Source: Pyrenophora tritici-repentis
Taxonomy: Eukaryota > Ascomycota > Dothideomycetes > Pleosporales > Pleosporaceae
Direction: 5' to 3'
Length of the DNA stretch: 64,000 nucleotides
Assembly: GCF_003171515.1 (NCBI RefSeq)
Contig: NC_089391.1
Coordinates: 4,588,001 to 4,652,000 of the forward strand
A program made the position numbers and the translations under genes. The notes beneath the pieces are model-generated. The model had not been told where the DNA came from and made no database searches. It was given only the letters and a program-made list of their open reading frames with translations. Shown piece by piece: positions 43,726-54,546 of the stretch (position 1 is the stretch's first letter; each line of letters begins with the position of its first letter).

Positions 43726-45967
43726 AGTCATGTGACAGAAGAAGAAGAAAGTTAGTCGTGCAGCAGAGAAGTTGTTTTGCTGCTCTGTTGCCTCTCCTCT
43801 CCTACGATTGATGAAGGAAGTGTAAAATTTGCAACGTGGGATTGAGGAAAGTGATATGTAATTATTTATATCCGTATGTAGTTTGGCGTCGGCGGTTTCA
43901 TGAGGTGTTGTGCGTGTATCTAGAAGCGAATAACAGTACGAAGCCCTAGTGTTTGTGTGTGGTTTGGTGTTTTATAATTGATTTTTCTCGCTTTGGAAGC
44001 TGCGCCGCAACGGCTGGGCGCCACAGAGACCGGACGATGGGTTGAAAGTCATGGAAGTCTGATGCTATCATCATAGTGGGCTTCATGCGCCGTGTTCCTG
44101 CTTGTAGGAATGAGGCGTCGATGGGTTGAGCTCAAGACAGGCGTCATGCAAGCAGGAGCATGTTTAGAGCTGCACGCGACGGATGGTGGTGAAATCTAGC
44201 GCTACATGTTGGGAGCGGGCGTGAGAGCGTGGTACGTGGCTTGCGCGAGACGAGTTGGGATGGAGCCGTCCTGGAAGTGCAAAAGACACGGGTTGCGGCG
44301 ACCTATAACTATAGCGCAGTTGGGCGTTACGGGAAGTGTTAGAGCATAGTGCCGGCAGATTGATTGCGCGTTGGCAGGGTAGCGTCTCAGTGTGCCGTGC
44401 GTGGCTTTGGTGATCAAGGTTGCTGTGACGGACACGACTGTTGGCGTGCTCGCCAGTCGCAGATGGGCGCGTCTCTTTGACTTTTGACTTCTCCAAGTAC
44501 GGAGGGCCGGTGTCGAGTGGCTGAAGTTCTGGGCCTACTAGGGGGATGCTCGGTGCGGAGCCGGTGTGCAGCACGACCGAGGTGCAGAAAAGACACTGCA
44601 ACTGGGATGTAGGCTCTGGATCAGAACGCGGTCGGGGTCCAGTGGGTGGTTTTGACCAAAAAGTGCATGGATGGGTTAGGCCCAAGTGGGATCCAAGCCG
44701 AAGCCCGTTGGTGATGACGTTTGGGGGGCGAAGCAATGTTTCAGCATCGTACTGGGCGGGACAGCTGCAGGTCTTATCGTTGTTTATTCGCCTCGCGCCT
44801 GCGACGTCCACATCAACGTCCACATCAGCGACGATCCGTCATGAGGACGGTCGGATGCATGACGGGTGACGGCCAGCATAGCATCACTACGACTGCACTG
44901 CGCACTGCAACCAACGCCCAGCCCAGCGCCCGGGCCGTGGACGAACTTGATCTGCAACCAGACTGCCCAGGTCGCAATCTCACCACCGCTATCCGTAGCC
45001 GTATTGGCGCGAATGCACCTCTCGTCCTGGGCCGCCTCTCATTCGCCGCCCACCTGAGCCAGCCCCCCAGGATTGCGGTGTTGCCGTTTCTTCTCGTCAC
45101 ATCTCTCCCCCCAAGGGCGTCACAGTCTGCAGTCCAACTTTCATTATTCTTCTTGGTGCTGAAAGTGTCCCCCTAGCATTGCCCAGCCGACAGACATGCA
45201 GCGCCCGTCTCAGGCCAGCAGGCCGAGGATGCGCGCCCCATGTTGCTTCCCATCTCTCCTACCACTACCGTGACCCCTCGGTTACTAATTGCATCTAGCA
45301 CTTTCACTCCTGTCCATGTTCCCGTGCACAGGCCACTCCCACTAAGCCCAACTCGCTCGCCAGAGTTGGGGCCATTCATTCTCAGGACATTCGCACGCTC
45401 GATTCTCCACTGCCATTCTGACTCCCATACCGCTGCCCGCCATCCGAGCCCACCCTTCCCAGAGCTCCTCAACACACGTCGCCTGCTGAGTTTGCCGACC
45501 ACAAAGTCTTTGATCGCGCGCGCTCTGCTTCCTTTGTTCACGCCAGCCGAAGCCAAGTCCTCCCTCCGAAGCCGCCTGGAGCCTCCCATCCCTCACCACG
45601 GTGCCTCACCCACGGCGCATTGCACGCAACCGCACACACACACGCCAGCACCTGATCTTCATGATAGTCCATCGACCAAACCCGCTGAGTGACGTCGTAG
45701 AGCCTTTGCTGCCGCCCTTCTCCGCCCTCGCACACCCTGCAACCACACACGACAGCCTCTGTTGCTAGCCTACTAGCTAAAGAGAGCCCTGCGAATCGCT
45801 AGCAATTACGAGCACTCGTCGACGGCGGTCACTGGATTTGTGCGGACTCGCCGTCGGTAGCCCTGCCCTCTGTTCGCGCGTTGGGCGTCATGCGATCCCG
45901 AGACCACAGAGCCTGAGCACCTACTACACAAACATACACACACACTGTCGAGCTTGCCAGCCAGATT
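43726..45967. other. Intergenic stretch, probably long leader of the SET-domain gene
   Basis: 2.2 kb. Frames at 44164-44823 (minus, starts with GTG) and 45240-45692 (plus) have compositions of random C-rich sequence and no recognisable motif. The last 0.7 kb is C/T-rich with CA repeats (about 45636-45648 and 45928-45945), which fits a long 5' UTR and promoter of the PHD-SET gene. Confidence 0.4.
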
Positions 45968-48943
45968 ATGACTGACGTCTCGGCGGTTCAGGCGTATGCT
46001 GACCATCAGCCGGCTCCCATCGCCCTCTACGCTAACCCTCCACCACCCACCTTCGCCCACGCTTCACCTTCCCTGGATGGCCCTATCGAAGAGGAAGAGT
46101 CGTCGACGATAAAGTGCATCTGCGGCTACTCGGACGACGATGGCAACACGGTCTTGTGCGAAAAGTGCGACACGTGGCAGCACATTGTGTGCTACTACGA
46201 GTCAGCCCAACACGTTCCCGATGTGCACGAGTGCGCAGACTGTCTCCCACGGCCCATGGACGCGAAGAGCGCTTCTGAAAAACAGCGTCTACGAAGGGAA
46301 GCCCACAGCATTGGCGAGCGCAAGGGCAGACCTAAGGCACCCGCAAAGAACCCCAAGAAGCGTCCCAAGGACCCCCTTGGCTCAGTACAACCCAACGGAT
46401 GGCCCACGCAATCAAACGGCGACCTACACTACGCTCCTGACCGTAAGAGCGGAAGCCCTCGAGACCAGCTGCCGCCGAACAAGCGCCCTAAAACGAGCCA
46501 TCGCCCATCTGGATCGACAAGCGTCATCAGCCAGGCACCAGCTCTTGCCCCAACCTCACGGAAGCGAGGTGGATCCGTCATGCTCAACGGCCACAGTCCC
46601 GTCAAGTCTCCTACAAACCCCGAAGGCCCCATCGAAGACTACTCGTCCGAGTTCATGCACCTCTACCGACACCCCGAACCGCCTTCCGCTGAATCCAATT
46701 CCTACACACGAATCGATGTCGCAAACGATATTGCCATGTGGCTAAAGGACCCTGAAGCCCTTGCCGAAGCAAGCGGAGGCAAGAAACCACAGGACATCTT
46801 CTCACGCATTGATGTCACGATACAGGAACTCGAAACGTCGACTGCACCAGAGATCGTGAAACAGACAGACATTGACTCGGCTATCTTAGCGCATGGCCTA
46901 CACCCTCAATGGCTCTTCATCATTGCCGACACACCCGTGCCAGATGGTGGCTACGTTGGAGAGCTCAAAGGCCTCATTGGACGAAAGGCTGACTACTACT
47001 CTGATCCATGCAACAGATGGGACCTGCTACGACACCCCGAACCCTTCGTCTTCTTCCCTCCTCATCTACCTATATATATCGACACCCGGCGCGAAGGCAA
47101 CATCCTCCGATATGCCAGGAGAAGCTGCAGTCCCAACATGTCCATGAAGATTCTGATCGACTCCAGCAACGATTATCACTTTTGCTTTTTAGCCACCCGC
47201 GAAATCAGTCCCGGCGAGGAACTCACTGTTGGTTGGGACATTGATTCCGAGGTGCAAAAGCAGCTGGCCAGAGTCGTCACCAACGGTGCAAAGGAGGGCT
47301 TCAGGAGGATACAGCCGTGGGTGTCTTGTGTCCTCGCTAACTTCGGGGGCTGTGCTTGCGATACATCTCAAGGCGGCGAGTGCCTCTTGGAGCGTGCACG
47401 CCGTAATACCATTGCCGAACCAAAGCCCAGAAACAAGAAGATGAAGAAGTCACAAGTGTCACCCATGAGCACAGGGCATGCGACAAACAGCCGTGCTGGT
47501 AGCGAGACGATGAACCGCGACGCCAACGACGAAGACCAAATGGATGCTCGTTCGACGTCCGGCTCACACAAATCAAGCAGTCGCGACATTACACCAGCAA
47601 CCCACTTCTCTCTCGATGGCGACAAGTTGTCAGAAAGAGAAAAGAGGAAGATCCAGCATCAGGAACTGTTGTTTCAGAAGCTTGACCACGATGAACACAA
47701 GGGCAAGCGGAAACGAAACAGCGCTGGTTCAACGCTCAATACGCCGAGCGTCTCGTCTTCGGTAAGACCCTCGTATCTTCTCTCATTTCATGCTAATGCA
47801 GCTGCACAGAGACGACTTGGACATCCCGAACCTTCCCCCTCGGCCCGTCATCGCGAACACAGCCATGGTGTTGCACGCAAAACGTCGGGCAGTTCGACCA
47901 AGACGAACGGGCGTGCTGCGCCCAGACCGAAACCCGTTTACGTGGACGCATCGACGCAGACGGCCCAAGATAACAACGTTACCTCACTACCTTGTGGTCA
48001 GCCGCGTCAAATGAGGCCTCCACTATCATTCAAGCGCAAGCTTCTGCAACAAGCTCAAGAGGACAAATTGCAGCGCGAGCGAATGCGGTCAACATCGGTG
48101 AAAATGGAGATTAGGTCGCCTGCTCTAAAGGACGTATCATCGAGCAGGCCTTCTCCATTGCCACCATCCCCACCACTAGAAGAACCTTCCGCAATGGATA
48201 TTTCCACAGAGCCGGTATCTGATACGAGGCATAAAGAGCTTACGCCTGAAAAAGAGCCCACACCAGAGCCTACAGCTGACGTGGAGATGGGTGATGCTGA
48301 GGTCACGGAGCCGAAACCTTCGGAGCCGTCAAACGCCGAAGAGCTACCCGACGCGCCTGCACCGCAAACTCCCCGAGAATCGTCGCATCTACCGACACAA
48401 CCGCCTGCTCCACCGTGGTCATCGGCAATACCAAGCGACTCCTCGCCCAAATCACCCAAGTCTGCGGCAGATCCTCCGCCCAAGTCTGTAGATCTCAATG
48501 TTGAGATGCCTGGGAAGTTGGAATTGGGCACGACCGACAACAGCCGTGCAGTCACCCCCGGATCGACGTCTGGTGCCACTACTGAAACTACTGTTGCACG
48601 CTCTCCGACTACAACGACCATTGCCTCGCCCTTCTCACCTGCTGTGAACAATGCCGTCAAGCAACCGCCGGCGCGCAAGAAGCTCAGTCTGAGCGACTAC
48701 ACCAATCGGAACAGGCGGACCAAGTTGGCGCAAACACAATCGACAGGATCATCTGGCTCCGTGCCATTGGCCCAATCCCAATCTACGAGCTCCCCAACAT
48801 TGTCAGCGGCCAGTCTACCAAACAACAACTCACCACCGCCCAAGACGGCTGAAGCAATCCTACCACCGGTTGCAGAGGAAACAAAGCCGGCAACGGAGGT
48901 ATCGGTCGCTCCTCCAACAATAGCAACCACATCAGCCTCATGA
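45968..48943 (+). CDS. SET3: PHD-finger and SET-domain protein, SET3/SET4 class
   Basis: Two exons proposed, 45968-47761 and 47810-48943 (975 aa). The frame also reads through the 48-nt intron, but GTAAGA, GCTAATG and CACAG mark it. PHD finger: C50-x-C52, C64-x2-C67, H72-x2-C75, C89-x2-C92 (CICG...CEKC...HIVC...CADC). SET domain at about 325-425 with 'RYARRSCSPNMSM' and 'GEELTVGWDID'. Active SET enzymes have N-H-S-C and a Tyr here; the R-R-S-C and Trp instead match the Set3/UpSET/MLL5 branch, which is thought catalytically inactive and scaffolds a histone deacetylase complex. The second half is a long Pro/Ser/Thr-rich disordered tail with an acidic patch. The gene symbol is by class, not proven orthology. 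Confidence 0.88.
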   Translation: MTDVSAVQAYADHQPAPIALYANPPPPTFAHASPSLDGPIEEEESSTIKCICGYSDDDGNTVLCEKCDTWQHIVCYYESAQHVPDVHECADCLPRPMDAKSASEKQRLRREAHSIGERKGRPKAPAKNPKKRPKDPLGSVQPNGWPTQSNGDLHYAPDRKSGSPRDQLPPNKRPKTSHRPSGSTSVISQAPALAPTSRKRGGSVMLNGHSPVKSPTNPEGPIEDYSSEFMHLYRHPEPPSAESNSYTRIDVANDIAMWLKDPEALAEASGGKKPQDIFSRIDVTIQELETSTAPEIVKQTDIDSAILAHGLHPQWLFIIADTPVPDGGYVGELKGLIGRKADYYSDPCNRWDLLRHPEPFVFFPPHLPIYIDTRREGNILRYARRSCSPNMSMKILIDSSNDYHFCFLATREISPGEELTVGWDIDSEVQKQLARVVTNGAKEGFRRIQPWVSCVLANFGGCACDTSQGGECLLERARRNTIAEPKPRNKKMKKSQVSPMSTGHATNSRAGSETMNRDANDEDQMDARSTSGSHKSSSRDITPATHFSLDGDKLSEREKRKIQHQELLFQKLDHDEHKGKRKRNSAGSTLNTPSVSSSVRPSYLLSFHANAAAQRRLGHPEPSPSARHREHSHGVARKTSGSSTKTNGRAAPRPKPVYVDASTQTAQDNNVTSLPCGQPRQMRPPLSFKRKLLQQAQEDKLQRERMRSTSVKMEIRSPALKDVSSSRPSPLPPSPPLEEPSAMDISTEPVSDTRHKELTPEKEPTPEPTADVEMGDAEVTEPKPSEPSNAEELPDAPAPQTPRESSHLPTQPPAPPWSSAIPSDSSPKSPKSAADPPPKSVDLNVEMPGKLELGTTDNSRAVTPGSTSGATTETTVARSPTTTTIASPFSPAVNNAVKQPPARKKLSLSDYTNRNRRTKLAQTQSTGSSGSVPLAQSQSTSSPTLSAASLPNNNSPPPKTAEAILPPVAEETKPATEVSVAPPTIATTSAS

Positions 48944-50174
48944 GCAGTACGATTCACGATTTGATCCCCGCCCGGCTCTTGACATTTGTTTTCTCCCCCG
49001 AAATGGCTCAGAAACTCTTATTTTGGGGGACCCGCAGGGCGAGTTTACCCGTTATATATCCATTTCAATCCTCGTTGTCGTTTCTTCTTCAGAGGCTTCT
49101 TTTTTTGTTCTTTCTCTTTGGGAGTGTATAACAACATGTAATGAAATGCAAAGTTGGTGCGAATGAACGAAACTAAAGCCTTTTTTTCTTCTCTCTTTCG
49201 CTTTCTTTCCCTTTTATCTCTCCCAAGCTTTTTTCTTTCTTCTCTTTCTTTCTTTCTTTCTTTCCTTCCTACGACGACTTGAAGTGTTCGGTCGATTCTA
49301 GCTTTTCGTTTTCACGTTATATTGGTGTGGTTGCAAAGTTGTTGTTGACTTTGATGGACGGATGCGCATGTGTGGGAGAAACCCAAACCCCCTCCTGCGA
49401 AGAATTAAAAAGATTTTAAAAGCAGGATCATAAACTCCCCGTTGGGAGTCATTTTGGGGTTGCCAATTTTGTTTTATGCGCGTCGTTTTTAGCTAAGGTT
49501 TGCTGGTGATTGTTGCTGTGGGTTGGTTGGTTGGTTGGTCGACGATACACGTCTGGCAATGCAATGTCCAGCAATGAAAGAAAGGGAAAGAAGGGAAGGG
49601 AAAGGACACATACATGCATGGAAATGTTGAGATTTGAGATGGGCAGCCCCATTTCAAAAGCTCAGTTCGTCTTTCTCTCAGTGGGCCGGTGGGCCTTGAG
49701 GACGTGACGAGGTACCGAGGTGCCCTCATGCGATGACAGATAAGAGGCATCAGATAAGGTAGTTATGTATGCAGACTTGACCAAGCCAAAGGGATGTTTT
49801 GCAACATCCGAGAGATGAAGGAATACATGAAATACAAATTCAAAGAAATTTAACCCAACTTTTTCTGCTTCTTTCCCATGAATATTTGTAGTTGGTTGAA
49901 ACTTCATGTGAAGAGGTATTGAGTCACGGTGATGAAGGTGTTTCGTCAGATTATTCAAATCTGATGACTGAGGGGTGGTGGTGGCCTGAAGAAAAATAAC
50001 GTTTAAAAGGTGTTGTTGGGTGGAAAAGTATACTATACTACATACATACATGCAAGTACTCTCGCTGTTCTATTCTGAAATAAACCAAGGTTGAATCATA
50101 TATACGTCAATGCTAGCGTCCACCAACGCCCTCCTCCCAAGAAGAAGGAAAGAAAAAAAGAAACCGCGTAAACC
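48944..50174. other. Intergenic region with pyrimidine and GGTT repeats
   Basis: 1.2 kb between convergent genes. It holds a T/C-rich stretch with TTTC units (about 49160-49270) and five GGTT units at 49521-49539. Presumed 3' UTRs; no gene is seen. Confidence 0.45.
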
Positions 50175-51939
50175 TCAAAGCCTCCCCATCTTCCCCTCCT
50201 CAGCAGTAACTTCCTCCCACCTCGGCGTAGGCGTCGCCGTCCCTCCACTCACACTCATACCTACCACATCCCTACTCCCCGCAACCATCTCGCTCTCTTT
50301 CCCCTCACTACCACCACCGCCACCACCACCATCCCTACCTTCAGCACCAACCTCGGACCCCTGCATCTCCACTGGCCCATTGCTGCCATTCATAAACACC
50401 AGCGCTCTTCTATACACTGATTCGAAATATGTCGGTATCGCATCTTCGTGTTGTCGTTGGACTGGGGATGTAGCAACACTGTTCGCTCCGCGTTTAGCTT
50501 CTTGGTCCATTGATGCGAGACAATGTGGTGATGCAGAGCGGAAGTGGGATTGGGGGGAGAAGGAGCCGAGTGTGTTGTTTGTGGTTGTGATTGTAGGCGC
50601 GGGGGACATGTGCATGTGTTCACGATTGTGAGGGTAATGTTGATGTTGGTGGAGGTCGCCAGTAGGCGGGAGTTCAAAAGGGGCGGTTATGGGGATTTGT
50701 GGGAGTGTATTATTGTGGGAAAGACGAGGTGGGCTGTATGCTGGATGTCCAATGGGACTGTACATGTCGTATTTGAGGGGTTGTGGGTTATGTGGGGCGA
50801 AGTAGGATGGTGCTGGTGTGCTGAAGTTCTGGTGTGGATAAGTTCCGTTAAGTCCTAGTTCATGGTGGCTGTACATGTGCTGTTGCTGTTGTTCCATGGG
50901 TGGGGGTGAGGTAGCCGTGGCTTGTTGGTAGTGCTGATACGATCCCCCTCCAATTGCAGCTTGAGCTGCACGGCCACCAGCAGTTGGGCTTGACTCTAAC
51001 ATTGCTGTGGAACTATTGCTCGGACCAAGGCGACGCACGGTTCCTGCCTTGCGATTTACTTCGTCTTTCAAACTCTTGGTACGGCCCCAGAAAAAGAAGA
51101 GGAGAGCCGCGAGAACGACGACGGAGAGGGCTCCGATGGCGATCCCGGCTATGGCACCTGCGGACAGTGTTTTCTTGGATCTTGGCGTAGAACCTGAAAG
51201 ACTTGCAGTCGCTGAGCTGGTGGGAAGGTTGCTTGGTAAGGGACTTTCGGCAGGAAAAGGTTCGCCTGCATTTAGCATATAGGTGCTGTTTAGCGCTAGC
51301 TCATGTTGGTATGTTACGCTCGTTGATGCGTTCGGGTTGATGGCGCCAACCATGCCGTAGTTTAAACAGCTGCCAGGGGCAGAACAATAGAAGAAGACAG
51401 GGTTTGTGTCGTTGATACGGATGCGGTAGGTGGGTGGTGAGGAGAGGATGGCATTGACGGGCTTGAAACCAGAAAAGAAGCCTTTTTTGTTGTTCCCGAT
51501 CATCTCGTAAGGTATACAAGGGAAGCCATACTCGGCGCGGACGACGCTGTGGTTTAGCGGGTAGAAGTCGAATTCGATAGTCTGGATGTTGTCAGTGGGT
51601 GTCTGAAAGAGCCATAGCGATGCGTTTACTTACATCACCGATATTCGCAACGGTAGTGTCAGGTTTGAAAATATGGTCCGCTAGACCGACCTGGATGGTA
51701 TGTGTTTGTGCTGCTGCTGAGCTCGTCGAGCTTGTCGTCGAGCTTATCGTGCTTGTCGGCAACGGTGAGCTTGATTGAGTCACTGTGATTACCATGGTCG
51801 ATATTGTCGGCTCAAGACTATTACCGCTTGAGGCAGTAACGCTCTGTGCTAGGCAGGTTGTAGAAAGCTGAGTGGCTAGGAATAAGCTGAGAAGGATGGG
51901 AGGTAGCCAATATGGCCCCCCGCGTTTTGCAAAAGTCAT
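50175..51939 (-). CDS. Membrane-anchored extracellular cupredoxin-like, Ser/Thr-rich protein
   Basis: Two exons, 51939-51634 and 51581-50175; 570 aa, phase 0. Layout: signal peptide (WLPPILLSLFLATQLSTTCLA), a Ser/Thr-rich linker, then a cupredoxin-like domain at about 79-185 ('HTIQVGLADHIFKPDTTVAN', 'DTIEFDFYPLNHSVVRAEYG', 'PVFFYCSAPGSCLNYGMVGA'). A second Ser/Thr linker, one transmembrane helix (about 243-267, AGIAIGALSVVVLAALLFFFW) and a long cytosolic low-complexity tail rich in His, Gln, Pro and Ser follow. Copper ligand positions: His113, Cys168 and Met179 are present, but the usual His between Cys and Met reads Ser173, so blue-copper binding is doubtful. Upstream in-frame ATGs exist; this start was chosen because it begins the signal peptide. 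Confidence 0.82.
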
Positions 51940-52943
51940 ATTCAGGTATGTAGTGTTTCCGAATGAGGTGTCAGTCGAGCTTCGGTAGGGATACAACGTT
52001 ATGGGACACCAAAAGAAGAGAGAGAGAGTCGAAACCGACCAAGAAGACGGACCAGAGCGAAAGGAAGTACTCAGCAGCATAACAAACCTGTGTGGCTTGG
52101 CAGCGGCCATGCGAACAAGGACTCGGAAGCAGATGAAGCGATAAAATAGATAATGGAAAAGACATTCTGGAATGTGTACCTGCATGGAATGATCAACGTG
52201 GATGCGGCTGTGGCTTGGAAATGGTATCCCCATTTGCTGTTCGGCGTGCTGATCTAAGCCGAGGATGTGCTACAACAAAGAAGACGGGGACTCGGTGACC
52301 TCATGTAGTCGCCGCGACAAAGACAGTCGTACAAAGCGCGTCGGTTTCGAACGCCGACTGATGTTTCATCTTGCACATGCAGAAGCATAGCCTTGGAAAA
52401 GTCACTTGACTGGTGGCAGTAGTGTTCTTTTGATTACTGTTGGGTGGTGGATGTTAGCCTTTACCTTGCCACATTTCGACATTAGTGACACAAGTATATG
52501 GCAACCGATCAATGAAGAGACTATAATCCCTTGTACTTGAGCCGAATAAGCAGCCGGAATCCTGTTTGTAAGTGTCCTTTCCGTGTATGAGAAGCCTTCC
52601 GGCATCACTTTGCGCAATTGATCACGGCCCAGTAGCGAGTAGCGGTGGTACTTTTGAAAGTATTCGAATGTTTTTTTCTGTTACAGCTGAATTGAAAGAG
52701 CGGAATGGCCCAACCAAATTCACCATTATCGTCATTACATAGCCCCTTTGGCTTGGTATATCCGCTATCGCTTGCATGAAATCATAAATTGGCAACAGCA
52801 TCGCATCATCATAACTCCTTTTGGCATGATAGCCTAGTACACTTCCTGACCGGTAGAAGATTGGATCCGGTAGTGTTGGTGATGTTGCACCTGCGTCATA
52901 ACCCATTTCGTGCCGGGTTCACTAGATGCGTAAGCTCAGAACC
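51940..52943. other. Intergenic stretch, no gene supported
   Basis: 1.0 kb between two minus-strand genes. A 94-codon ATG frame at 52622-52906 (minus) exists but is unrecognised and lies at the 3' side of the PAS gene; it is not called. Confidence 0.4.
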
Positions 52944-54546
52944 TCAACGGAGACCTGGGTCACCGAATCCAAAGGGGTCGTTGCTTGAGGAGCTATTGGA
53001 CCCGGAAACGTAACCCGAAGGTGCGGCGGAATGTTGTTTACCAAAGGAAGCTGGGTTCGGTAAAGGGTTCCAGACTGGGAAGCCTTCTGGAGGCTGACTC
53101 TCACCTACTGGCTTACCACGAGCATAATCGACAAGGCTGCCGTTGATGCCAGTAAGTGCCCAAGCAAAGACGGCGACATCGCGAATGCTCTGCATGAAGC
53201 TGTTTTGGAAGTCCAAAGAAGGTCCAGCGTGCACCATGGCGGGATGCCGGGCACCCAGTGGGTATTGAGGCATCTGCGGCGGGGCGGGGTGGAAGACGGG
53301 CTGGGTGGCCCAGGGAGCGGCGAAGATGCCGTTGTATTGCTGCGCAGGTTGGGCCATGGGAATGGTACCTGGTAGCATTGGGCGAGCGCGACGCAGACAT
53401 ACGACCAAACCATCCGAGGTGCATGAGATGACAGCTTCGAGTTCAATTGGTTCGTCCCGGAATTCGGAACGGGGCGAGCTCACGGACGAGATGTCTGAGC
53501 GGGCCGCCGACCCACCGAACATGGCTCCATGGTTACGTCCACGGTTGTTGCTGTCTCCCGAGTTTGCACGCGTTGCAAATGACTCCTCACTGCCACCAGC
53601 GCGATGATTTGGGTTCGAGTGCTGCCTGGAGCTAGGTGTACCATCTGTGGTGGAAGGGCGGCTGAGACCTACGCCGCCCTCGGACTCATCATCGGAGCCT
53701 GTAACATCAGTCATAATGTCGTCCTCACTTTCAGCCTCGGAGGAGGTAGTCTCAGGCCCTTCGTCGCGGGGATCGCGGAAGAAGAAGCGCATGTAAGCAA
53801 TGGAGTCGTTGCCCTTGGCAGACTCGAGACAGCGGACTGCATCCTCAAGACAGTTTGGGGCAATGCAGTAGTAGAAGCTCTTTCCCTTCATAGCCTCTCC
53901 TGAAATACCAATGATCTGTTCGATGCCGCTGGTAGCATACATGACAGTCAAAGTACGCGTGAATCTGTTGAGAAAGAGGGCAGCACGGGGCTCATGGGTC
54001 TGTTCCTCTGGGCCAAGGTCAAATTTGGAGGATAGATGCGACAACATATGGTAGCGCGGGTCCTTCGGAGATGAGGCGAACAGCTTGCGGACTATGGGAG
54101 CTTCAACCGCGCGCTCTGATTGGCGAGGATCATCAGCATGGAACACGAGTCAGATGGGGTTCGGTGCTTACTTTGGCTCTGCATGCCATGACGGTAGATG
54201 CTGGTGCAGCATACGAGCACATCGTAAACGACGGAAAAGCAGCATTCGCAGCCAACCCAGTCGCCTTGGCGGTTCCTCAGACGACAGTAGGACAGGACGG
54301 CGGCCTTGTCGAGCCTGACACCGCGACTGTGCTGCTCTCTCGCCAGCGGGAGCTCTTCGGGGTGGAAGAACTGCCACACGGACCTGTTGACGACCTCATC
54401 AGGCGTATGGCCGAGGATGTCGACAATGGAATCGGACGAGTACAGGATGTGGGCATCGTCGGAGAGGTCTGTCTTGGATGAGCATTCGTGTCCTGTAGGC
54501 AGGTGTGTCAGGACGTACCGTGGATGGTGATGAAGGTGGTGTCCAT
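52944..54546 (-). CDS. PAS-domain protein (possible sensor/transcription cofactor)
   Basis: Three exons: 54546-54519, 54468-54172, 54115-52944; 498 aa, phases 1 and 1. The N-terminus is a PAS fold: MDTTFITIHDLSDDAHILYS, 'DSIVDILGHTPDEVVNRSVW', 'FFHPEELPLAREQHSRGVRL', 'GDWVGCECCFSVVYDVLVCC'. A second PAS-like part around 130-215 has 'LFLNRFTRTLTVMYATSGIE' and 'ISGEAMKGKSFYYCIAPNCL'. The rest is acidic and Ser-rich, then Pro/Gln-rich, ending GFGDPGLR. No zinc finger, kinase or other effector domain is visible, unlike White collar-1. PAS folds sense light, redox or ligands, or mediate dimerisation; which applies is unknown. The family looks conserved in filamentous ascomycetes, from memory. Confidence 0.82.

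Noticed and set aside
44164..44823. 219-codon minus-strand open frame
   Set aside because: No ATG start (GTG), low-complexity DVDVDV beginning, overlaps equally long frames on the other strand, and shows no motif.
45240..45692. 150-codon plus-strand frame before the SET-domain gene
   Set aside because: Pro/Ser/Leu-rich composition follows from C/T-rich leader DNA; probably 5' UTR.
52622..52906. 94-codon ATG frame downstream of the PAS gene
   Set aside because: Unrecognised and short, likely within the 3' region of the neighbouring transcript; no splice or domain evidence.
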